From Prochloron sp. SP5CPC1 (lineage in GTDB: Bacteria; Cyanobacteriota; Cyanobacteriia; Cyanobacteriales; Prochloraceae), in contig JACONB010000110.1 of NCBI GenBank assembly GCA_014323965.1, positions 1 to 5,826 of the forward strand: a stretch of 5,826 nt of DNA. Direction: 5' to 3'. Shown here in pieces: positions 1 through 5,233 of this stretch (the stretch's first letter is position 1; every line of letters begins with the position of its first letter). A program made the translations under genes and the position numbers. Under the pieces are notes generated by a model. That model was given only the letters and a program-made list of their open reading frames with translations. It ran no database searches and was not told the origin of the DNA.

Positions 1-1322
1 CGGGAAATATGGGCTTTGCCCTCGTTCAATCCCAGACGGCAGATATTTTTGCCCTGCGCCTCGCCCACAATAACGCCCTCGTCTCGTTCCGGATGCTGCC
101 GAATCCGGATATTCCCATCGACTGGAATATTATTCCCTTCCAAATGAACCCTCGCTATACCAAGCAGGGTACATTGGATGGTCGCGTGGGCTACAATGAA
201 CAAGGCGCTGTTGTTCTCGATCCCGATTATGCCAATGCCCGTCAATATGGGGAGTACAGTTACTACAAACCCAAAGAAGCCTACGCCATTGAGCGACGCA
301 TCCAACGGGAAGAGCAACGCCTGCTCAACTATTACCAAAACTCAGATACCGAGATTGCGGACACCGGGCAGATCATTGGTGCCGCCGCTGGTGCCGCCGC
401 CGGACTTCTTGCCGGTCCCCTGGGTGTAGCTGTTGGTGCTGGGGTTGGTTCCATCGTTGGCGGGTTTGGTGATGCCCTATCTCAAGGCACTTCCCTAGAA
501 TTGCCCCAAAAATTTGCCAAACGAAACTTGGTGAACACCTATGTCTGGACAGCTGATGGTGGCTTCTTTGCCGAAACAACTGAAACAACTGATGTTAAGA
601 GTGAAGTCACGGCTGGCTCCTTCAGCTTCAGTGGTGCCGTGGGTGGCAGTTTCAGCACCGATGTGGAAATTTTCAGCATTGGTTTCAATCTGGAATTTGA
701 AGCCTCAATCGGTGGTGGTTTCAGCCTCACCAAAACCAAAGCGAAGGATACAGAAAAAGCCTTTAGTATCGAGGTAAATGTGGATGTTCCCGGTGACTTA
801 CAAAAGACGGCTCCAGATGCAAATAATGAATGGAAACCGGTCTTCGATGATGATGGCAATGCTGTCACCGCAGCGGGTAAAGTGGATGCCTATCGCTTCA
901 AGACCTTCTATCTTGATAGCTCTGATCGCAACTTTGAAGACTTGTTTCGCAAAGTCGTTGATCCCATCTGGCTAGCCCAGAGTGATCATCCTAATGCCGC
1001 TGCTCTACGCCAAGCCAACCAATCGGACAAAAAACCCCCCTGCTGGCGGGTATTCCACCGAGTCACCTTCGTCAGCCGCATTCTGCCCGATTTCCCCGAC
1101 AAAACCGCCCCCAGCCTTGAGAAGACCCTGAAAGCGGAGAACATCGACAGTAACTGGCAACTGATCCAGAAGCTCGATCCCTTTGTTCGCAATAAAACTC
1201 AGGATACCGCCACCTTTGGGGATGCGGTTCGTAAAGCTCTCAGGAGTTACCTCCCAGAGTTAATGCCCCACAGTGAAGAGATCGTAACCTATCTCTCCCT
1301 GTATTACGGGATTGACATTTAA
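1..1322 (+). CDS. C-terminal part of a large protein of unknown function with a glycine zipper and amphipathic beta strands (5' partial)
   Basis: The frame is open to the left edge. The first in-frame ATG is at 9, but the residues after it look like the interior of a folded domain, so the true start is probably outside the window. Numbering from that Met: residues 11-62 are beta-rich and contain NPDIPIDWN and NPRYTKQGTLDG; 85-110 is a charged helix (YAIERRIQREEQR); 121-154 is a glycine zipper with Gly at 124, 128, 132, 136, 139, 143, 147 and 151; 195-260 alternates polar and hydrophobic residues in Gly/Ser-rich strands; 344-360 holds a compact PPCWRVFHRVTFVSRILP block; the end is helical. I do not recognise the family with confidence. 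A zipper followed by amphipathic strands is compatible with membrane insertion or a surface/secreted protein, which is inference only. The gene is rich in GCC and other C-ending codons compared with the AT-richer genes at the right end. A hairpin terminator follows directly. That it is coding is nearly certain; its function is unknown. Confidence 0.88.
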   Translation, partial: GNMGFALVQSQTADIFALRLAHNNALVSFRMLPNPDIPIDWNIIPFQMNPRYTKQGTLDGRVGYNEQGAVVLDPDYANARQYGEYSYYKPKEAYAIERRIQREEQRLLNYYQNSDTEIADTGQIIGAAAGAAAGLLAGPLGVAVGAGVGSIVGGFGDALSQGTSLELPQKFAKRNLVNTYVWTADGGFFAETTETTDVKSEVTAGSFSFSGAVGGSFSTDVEIFSIGFNLEFEASIGGGFSLTKTKAKDTEKAFSIEVNVDVPGDLQKTAPDANNEWKPVFDDDGNAVTAAGKVDAYRFKTFYLDSSDRNFEDLFRKVVDPIWLAQSDHPNAAALRQANQSDKKPPCWRVFHRVTFVSRILPDFPDKTAPSLEKTLKAENIDSNWQLIQKLDPFVRNKTQDTATFGDAVRKALRSYLPELMPHSEEIVTYLSLYYGIDI

Positions 1323-1331
1323 TCTTTTCGT

Positions 1332-1379
1332 GACGCTCCTGGGCCTACCCTGCTGGGTATACTGTAGGAGTGTCATTTT
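1332..1379 (+). terminator. Intrinsic terminator after the glycine-zipper gene
   Basis: The arm GACGCTCCT (1332-1340) pairs with AGGAGTGTC (1366-1374) over 9 bp with one G-U pair. A nested hairpin TACCC/GGGTA (1346-1350 with 1355-1359, loop TGCT) sits inside it. ATTTTT follows at 1375-1380. It begins 10 bases after the stop codon at 1320-1322, as expected for a rho-independent terminator, although the T-run is only five bases. Confidence 0.72.
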
Positions 1380-1408
1380 TGCCTAGTTTTACTCAAACTG
1401 GATCTAAA

Positions 1409-1627
1409 ATGAAGTTAAATGTAACGATAGATCGGGATGAAGATGGTGTCTGGATTGTGGAATGTCCTAGTATCCCTGGTTGTGTTAGTCAGGGTTAGAC
1501 AAAGTCAGAAGCTTTAGATAATATTAAGGATGCCATTGCTGCTTGCTTACAAGTCCGCGCAGCGCTCTTGTTACCACTTACCATAGAGACTCGTCAAGTA
1601 GAGGTCTCATCCGCACTGCTGGACTAA
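1409..1627 (+). pseudogene. hicB: Decayed HicB-family antitoxin with an in-frame nonsense codon
   Basis: Starting at ATG 1409, 29 codons encode a typical HicB/UPF0150 N-terminus, including DEDGVWIVECPSIPGCVSQG. TAG at 1496-1498 then interrupts the frame. The same frame continues with TKSEALDNIKDAIAACLQVR and LPLTIETRQVEV and ends at TAA 1625-1627. The two halves match consecutive parts of the family, where Gln, Lys or Glu usually stands at the stop position, so a single substitution from CAG, AAG or GAG explains it. Intact HicB proteins neutralise the HicA mRNA interferase and often repress their own operon. No start codon is well placed to rescue the second half. The tail after VEV (SSALLD) does not look native and overlaps a HicA-like remnant in another frame, so the 3' end is probably a deletion junction. 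A sequencing error at the TAG cannot be excluded, but the missing partner gene favours real decay. Confidence 0.8.
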
Positions 1628-1656
1628 CTGTTAGGGAATTTGTTGCTGCAATTTAG
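1606..1656 (+). pseudogene. hicA: C-terminal remnant of a HicA-family toxin
   Basis: The frame starting at CTC 1606 reads LIRTAGLTVREFVAAI and stops at TAG 1654-1656. This resembles the C-terminal helix of HicA/YcfA-type mRNA interferases, whose ends commonly read like IRxAGLTVEEF. It lies directly downstream of the HicB relic, where the toxin gene is expected in a hicB-hicA order. The catalytic part, with the GSH-type histidine motif, is absent. The likely history is a deletion that removed most of hicA and joined its 3' end to the end of hicB. The match is short (16 residues), so the call rests on both the motif and its position. Confidence 0.55.
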
Positions 1657-1663
1657 ATATTAG

Positions 1664-1704
1664 CCCCAAACCCCAAACCTCAAACCCCACACCCTACACC
1701 CACA
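1664..1704. repeat. C/A-rich heptanucleotide tandem repeat, six degenerate copies
   Basis: Consecutive 7-base units read CCCCAAA, CCCCAAA, CCTCAAA, CCCCACA, CCCTACA and CCCACA(C), and run up to the stop codon of the leftward protease gene at 1705-1707. Similar C/A heptamers are familiar intergenic short tandem repeats in cyanobacteria. The first two units are identical and the later ones degenerate progressively. I see no hairpin terminator for the leftward operon here. Confidence 0.75.
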
Positions 1705-3174
1705 CTACAAACCTGTGCCAATACCTAGGTTTACTGATAAACTGGGACTTAAAGGAATCAGAATCGCCAACATCAAAAAGAGAGCTAAAAGAGCTAAACC
1801 TGCCCTAGTATCGTCCGGTTCTGTTAATTCATTCAGACAAGGTTTTTCTAAGTCTCGCTGTAGGAAAATAATCACAATCCCCCAATATAAAGGAATGGGA
1901 TTAGCAGGATTTAAGAAAGCCACAATACCTAAAATAATCAGAGTGGTGATAGTAGCCCTTCTAGCAATTTGTCGTCCGTAGATGCTTTGTACCATTCTAC
2001 CTCCATCTAATTGTCCCGCAGGTAGAAGATTTAAGGCAGTAATAGTTAAGCCGAACCAACCCACCATAGTCAAAGGGTTGACCCCCACTACCTCACCTTG
2101 CAAAGCCGAACCCAAAACCAGTCGTCCCAAGATTCCCACTAAAATAGAATTTTGGAAAAATGGGGTGGGAATTTCAAAAGCACTCCCAGGGTGGGAAAGA
2201 ATCAAGCCTACTATGAAGATGAAGAGAGATACAATCCCCCCCAGTGCTGGTCCTGCTAAGGCAATCTCGAAGAGAGCGGTGCGGTTAGGGATAACAGACT
2301 GTAAACGAGTAATGGCACCAAAGGAACCGATTTGCCAACTAGGGATGAAAAAGGGCAAACCCATCGTAACATTATATCGACGACCCCAGATTCGATGACC
2401 GATTTCATGAGCACTTAATACGGTGAAAAGTCCTAAAGCTAAGGGGAGAGCCTCCCAAAATTTACCCAGTTCGCTGAAGAAATCGAAACCTTGCAATAGA
2501 GAACTAGCTTCCAAACTAGTAGCAATAGTAGCAACGAAGAGAACCAGGGCTAAATTTTTCTGTCCTAGGGTAGCAGGTTGAGGATCATTGCTACTGGGGA
2601 GGACAACCACCACTGGTTTGTCTTCCGGACCTTCCACGAGGAACAGGCGGTATTTTTCCCCCAAACTCTCTTTTAACTTCTGTGAGAGACGAGTATGAAC
2701 GAACTCTGTTTCCCCCCGCAGATTACCTTTAAAGATGGCTCCTTCTAGATAGGGAATGGTTTCTGTAGCGAAGAAGGTGTCTACCCCAAAAATACCTTGG
2801 ATGATTTTCAGCTCTTCTGGGTCTATGGGTAGGCCCGAAGGTGTTATATTATCTTGCTCCCTGGAGGCAGTTTCCCTTTCCAGGGGAGTTATAGCTGGTT
2901 GTTGCAGCATCATATCTTGACCCTCAGCTCTGAGACTCCTGCCTAAACAGATATAGGCTATTACTGAAGCAACTAAAAGCAGGAGAAAAGCGGCAATATT
3001 GAGGTAGATACCCAGGATAAAGAAACCGACAAAGATGAACCAGGGAGCCATGAGGACCACGGACTGCAACCAGGAGAGAATGCCAAATTTTCCTTTTGGT
3101 TGCGCTCTTTTGTAGCCCCAAAAGAGTAAGCCAAGAGCGAGGAAGAAAATTAATACTATTGGTGTAGTCTGCAT
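1705..3174 (-). CDS. EGY-type site-2 protease family (M50) intramembrane metalloprotease
   Basis: This is a polytopic membrane protein of 489 residues. The zinc-binding HEIGH lies at residues 256-260 and the second metal-ligand motif NLLPAGQLDGG at 382-392, both placed as in site-2 proteases. Hydrophobic segments lie near 5-20, 37-77 (two), 206-222, 240-256, 300-326, 365-385, 406-421, 425-438 and 458-477. Between the N-terminal membrane segments and the catalytic core is a soluble region (about 80-200) with PEELKIIQGIFGVDTFFATE and GNLRG at 150-154. That GNLR motif is characteristic of the plant chloroplast EGY proteases and their cyanobacterial relatives. Such enzymes cleave substrates within the membrane; the substrate here is unknown. 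The start is 51 bases after the murQ stop, with no clear Shine-Dalgarno sequence, so it may be co-transcribed with murQ. Both active-site motifs are intact. The family assignment is firm; the EGY subgroup is likely. Confidence 0.95.
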   Translation of the reverse strand: MQTTPIVLIFFLALGLLFWGYKRAQPKGKFGILSWLQSVVLMAPWFIFVGFFILGIYLNIAAFLLLLVASVIAYICLGRSLRAEGQDMMLQQPAITPLERETASREQDNITPSGLPIDPEELKIIQGIFGVDTFFATETIPYLEGAIFKGNLRGETEFVHTRLSQKLKESLGEKYRLFLVEGPEDKPVVVVLPSSNDPQPATLGQKNLALVLFVATIATSLEASSLLQGFDFFSELGKFWEALPLALGLFTVLSAHEIGHRIWGRRYNVTMGLPFFIPSWQIGSFGAITRLQSVIPNRTALFEIALAGPALGGIVSLFIFIVGLILSHPGSAFEIPTPFFQNSILVGILGRLVLGSALQGEVVGVNPLTMVGWFGLTITALNLLPAGQLDGGRMVQSIYGRQIARRATITTLIILGIVAFLNPANPIPLYWGIVIIFLQRDLEKPCLNELTEPDDTRAGLALLALFLMLAILIPLSPSLSVNLGIGTGL

Positions 3175-3225
3175 TATTTGGTGATAGGTGGTATAGGGCT
3201 GCGGGCAGGGTAAAGGGAGGCTAAA

Positions 3226-4146
3226 TTAACAACTACTGGTAACTTTCATGGTACGTGTTAAAGCGGTGCGAAGGTCTCCTTGGTTTTCGGTTAAGAGGCG
3301 ATCGCCCGTTGCCCCATCCACTCCTGTCCAGTGCATCAGTAAACCTAACTTAACTTTATTATTGCTGCGTTCCAGCAAATCTCCTGCCTCTTCCCTACTC
3401 AAGTCCGTCAGGTCGCTAATAATGCGCAAAGCCCTATCCCGGAGCTTGTTGTTGGTGACGGACACATCCACCATACGATTCCCGTAAACCTTACCTAGCC
3501 TTACCATAATAACAGTAGAAAGTATATTTAAGGCCATTTTAGTCACAGTTCCTGCTTTCAGTCGGGTGGAACCAGCCAATATTTCTGGACCCACCAGCAA
3601 GCGCAGATCCACATCTACAGGAATACTCACTTGGTCTACAGGGACGCAACTGAGATAAATAGTAGTGGCACCCCGTTCAATGGCTGCCTGGATCGCCCCT
3701 TGCACATAGGGTGTGGTCCCCCCTGCACTAATACCCATCACCACGTCCAACTGGGAGATTTCTCTTTGGGCAATAGCTGCTGCTCCATCTGACCTGCTAT
3801 CTTCTAAGTTTTCTGAACTGCGCACCAAAGCACCGGATCCCCCAGCGATAATGCCCTGTACCAGTTCCGGAGGAGTACAAAAGGTGGGGGGACATTCCGC
3901 AGCATCTAATACCCCTAAGCGTCCGCTCGTACCTGCTCCCACGTAGAACAGCCTACCACCGCGACGGAGGGCCTCGCTCGTGAGATCGATGGCTCTAGCT
4001 AACTCCTGACGGGCATGAGCTATGGCTTCCAAGGTTTTAGCATCTTCTTTATTAAACAAATCCACTATTTCCAGAGAAGTTAGCTGATCTAAGTTCTGAC
4101 TATTGGGGTTTAGCTGCTCTGTCAGCAAATGACCTCTGTTCTCCAT
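3226..4146 (-). CDS. murQ: N-acetylmuramic acid 6-phosphate etherase
   Basis: MurQ cleaves the D-lactyl ether of MurNAc-6-phosphate, giving GlcNAc-6-phosphate and D-lactate, in cytoplasmic recycling of peptidoglycan sugars. The 306 residues match the usual family length of about 300. The N-terminal signature TEQLNPNSQNLDQL (9-22) is followed by a SIS sugar-phosphate-binding domain with GAGTSGRLGVLDAAECPPTF at 70-89. Glu84 in this motif and Glu115 in SENLED correspond to the two catalytic glutamates described for E. coli MurQ (E83, E114). LKAGTVTKMALNILST and MVDVSVTNNKLRDRA are further family blocks, and a small helical C-terminal domain follows. The second SIS loop reads GISAGGTTPYV, where E. 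coli-type enzymes have ASGRTPYV. The ATG lies 2 bases after the DUF3110 stop (TAA-TA-ATG), with AGAAGG about 12 bases upstream, which suggests translational coupling. A HIP1 octamer lies inside the gene at 3298-3305. Confidence 0.96.
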   Translation of the reverse strand: MENRGHLLTEQLNPNSQNLDQLTSLEIVDLFNKEDAKTLEAIAHARQELARAIDLTSEALRRGGRLFYVGAGTSGRLGVLDAAECPPTFCTPPELVQGIIAGGSGALVRSSENLEDSRSDGAAAIAQREISQLDVVMGISAGGTTPYVQGAIQAAIERGATTIYLSCVPVDQVSIPVDVDLRLLVGPEILAGSTRLKAGTVTKMALNILSTVIMVRLGKVYGNRMVDVSVTNNKLRDRALRIISDLTDLSREEAGDLLERSNNKVKLGLLMHWTGVDGATGDRLLTENQGDLRTALTRTMKVTSSC

Positions 4147-4148
4147 TA

Positions 4149-4517
4149 TTATAACAAGCCTTCTAATCGCTTACGAATTTCATCTAATTCCGGGTTGGAC
4201 GTCTCATGTTCTGTTTTTGGTGGAGACTCGGGGTTCCAGTCTGTCTCCTCAAGATTGTTTTCTGGTGGAATAGCTAATTCTCCTTTCCTCACAATTTTAC
4301 CCTCGTAACCTGCACTACGGCAAAAATCCTCAATTTCCTCAGAATCAAACGCTTCCACATCGGGGTAGGGAAAATCTTGAGCTTCCAACATTAAAGCATA
4401 GCGAATGGCGTCATCCTCTTCTGTAAACATGAGGACTGTATTGACAGTCCCCACTTGTACTGTGTGGAGCCCTTCGTTTTCCGTCCTGGCATTGTAAAGT
4501 AGAATATATACCTGCAT
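4149..4517 (-). CDS. DUF3110 domain-containing protein
   Basis: This is a 122-residue soluble protein. Residues 1-85 carry the DUF3110 pattern: MQVYILLYNARTENEGLHT at the very start, then VLMFTEEDDAIRYALMLEAQ, DFPYPDVEAF and EIEDFCRSAGYEGKIV. DUF3110 occurs in cyanobacteria and plastid-bearing organisms, and I know of no established biochemical role. The tail (86-122) is acidic and proline-rich (NNLEETDWNPESPPKTEHE) and ends in a short charged helix, ELDEIRKRLEGLL, which may mediate a contact. The ATG at 4515-4517 is preferred because the family motif begins immediately there, although no Shine-Dalgarno sequence is well spaced (AAAGGA is about 18 bases upstream). It is the first gene of a leftward group with murQ and a site-2 protease, and its promoter should lie in the divergent region to its right. 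Confidence 0.93.
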   Translation of the reverse strand: MQVYILLYNARTENEGLHTVQVGTVNTVLMFTEEDDAIRYALMLEAQDFPYPDVEAFDSEEIEDFCRSAGYEGKIVRKGELAIPPENNLEETDWNPESPPKTEHETSNPELDEIRKRLEGLL

Positions 4518-4608
4518 GGTTTGATCGCTGTTTTTTCCTTTCTCACTATGCTATCCTTAATTGACGGTACAGTAGGATGGATCAAATAAAAAGACCCATG
4601 AATTTTTG
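4518..4608. promoter_or_regulatory. Divergent intergenic region expected to hold promoters for both operons
   Basis: These 91 bases separate the leftward DUF3110-murQ group from the rightward trio, so both promoters should lie here or in the flanking coding ends. On the + strand TTGACG (4561-4566) is a good -35 match, but the -10 candidates are weak: TCAAAT at 4582-4587 with a short 15-base spacer. No convincing -35/-10 pair is visible on the - strand. TTTGATC (4520-4526) and GATCAAA (4580-4586) form a 7-bp inverted repeat spanning the region, which could be an operator pair or chance. The regional call follows from gene layout; individual sites are uncertain. Confidence 0.4.
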
Positions 4609-4971
4609 ATGGAACCGACAGAAGCTCAATATCTGATCCTCAATGCACTGGAAACCTTAGACTTTCTGATCCAGCAGACTTTTGATTCCGATACTGGAAA
4701 TTGGTATATTCGCACTTCTAGCTCAGTTCTCCCTTTAGCAATGGTTTTACCCAGTGGTGAGGTTGCTAGAGTCAATTTATCCCAAAACCAGCCCCGAGAA
4801 AAAGATGCTCAATTGTTAATTATTGCGGCTTTGGAAACTTTGGCATTATTAGAACAGCGAATTTTAGAGCCGGATACAGGAATTTATTACATTTTTACTC
4901 CCAGTGAGCTTCTGCCTCTTGCTATAATCTTAACCAATGGGGATATTTTACCCACTTATTGGAGTAAATAG
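4609..4971 (+). CDS. Unknown protein made of two tandem copies of a 54-residue repeat
   Basis: The product has 120 residues and I do not recognise the family. It consists almost entirely of two copies of one unit, residues 5-58 and 66-119, which align without gaps at 25 of 54 identical positions. Shared landmarks are AQxLI, ALETL, DTGxxYI and LPLAxxLxxG. Each copy reads as a helix (ALETLDFLIQQ / ALETLALLEQR), then DTG and a short strand, then a hydrophobic strand ending at a Gly turn. There is no signal peptide or membrane segment. ATG 4609 is chosen over the in-frame TTG at 4606. No Shine-Dalgarno sequence is apparent, which is common in cyanobacteria. The next gene starts 2 bases after this stop, so it heads a compact operon. 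The duplicated fold could form a pseudo-dimer, which is inference. Confidence 0.85.
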   Translation: MEPTEAQYLILNALETLDFLIQQTFDSDTGNWYIRTSSSVLPLAMVLPSGEVARVNLSQNQPREKDAQLLIIAALETLALLEQRILEPDTGIYYIFTPSELLPLAIILTNGDILPTYWSK

Positions 4972-4973
4972 AA

Positions 4974-5231
4974 ATGAAAGAACATACAAACTTGGAAAAG
5001 CAGCAATATCAAAGAATGATAGAACTTTCAGATTTAGCAAGACAAAGATATTTAGAGTCTGGAGGCGATCCTCACCATTCTGCCGATGATAAATATCTCA
5101 CAGCAGCAGAAAAGAAGGAATTTTTTGCCTTGGGACGGCTTGTCTTTGGTGTTACAATTAAAGATAATCAAATAACTTGTCAAGGACGCTCTTGGAAGTT
5201 ACCAATAAAACCTCAACTTCATGTAAATTAA
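4974..5231 (+). CDS. Small conserved-looking protein of unknown function
   Basis: This is an 85-residue soluble protein. The N-terminal half is charged and helical (EKQQYQRMIELSDLARQRYLES), followed by GGDPHHSADDKYLTAAEK and a second helix, EFFALGRLVFGV. The end is strand-like (IKDNQITCQGRSWKLP). I do not recognise the family and see no catalytic motif, membrane segment or signal peptide. The His-His-Ser-Ala-Asp-Asp stretch at 34-39 is the only obvious polar cluster. The start is well supported: GGAG at 4961-4964 lies 9 bases before the ATG, inside the last codons of the preceding gene, whose stop is 2 bases away. The next gene begins 2 bases after this stop. Codon use and AT content match the upstream gene, so the two are likely co-expressed with the hydrolase. 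Confidence 0.82.
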   Translation: MKEHTNLEKQQYQRMIELSDLARQRYLESGGDPHHSADDKYLTAAEKKEFFALGRLVFGVTIKDNQITCQGRSWKLPIKPQLHVN

Positions 5232-5233
5232 CC

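Noticed and set aside
9..11. ATG at 9 as the true start of the first gene
   Set aside because: The frame stays open to the window edge, no convincing Shine-Dalgarno sequence is visible in the 8 bases available, and the sequence after it looks like a domain interior.
539..868. A 109-codon leftward frame opposite the glycine-zipper gene
   Set aside because: It is antisense to a clearly coding frame; the Ser/Leu/Val-rich low-complexity product mirrors the Gly/Ser strand region on the other strand.
1664..1704. Possible CRISPR array
   Set aside because: The units are only 7 bases and directly tandem with no spacers, and no cas genes are nearby.
1982..2398. A 138-codon rightward open frame opposite the site-2 protease gene
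   Set aside because: It lies wholly antisense to a gene with intact HEIGH and LDGG motifs. Its product is basic, Pro/Lys-rich and without domain features, as expected of a shadow frame.
3298..3305. GCGATCGC palindrome as a regulatory site
   Set aside because: It is the HIP1 octamer, abundant throughout many cyanobacterial genomes, and lies inside murQ coding sequence.
4606..4608. TTG as start of the duplicated-repeat protein
   Set aside because: It would add one residue immediately before an ATG; no Shine-Dalgarno sequence favours it.
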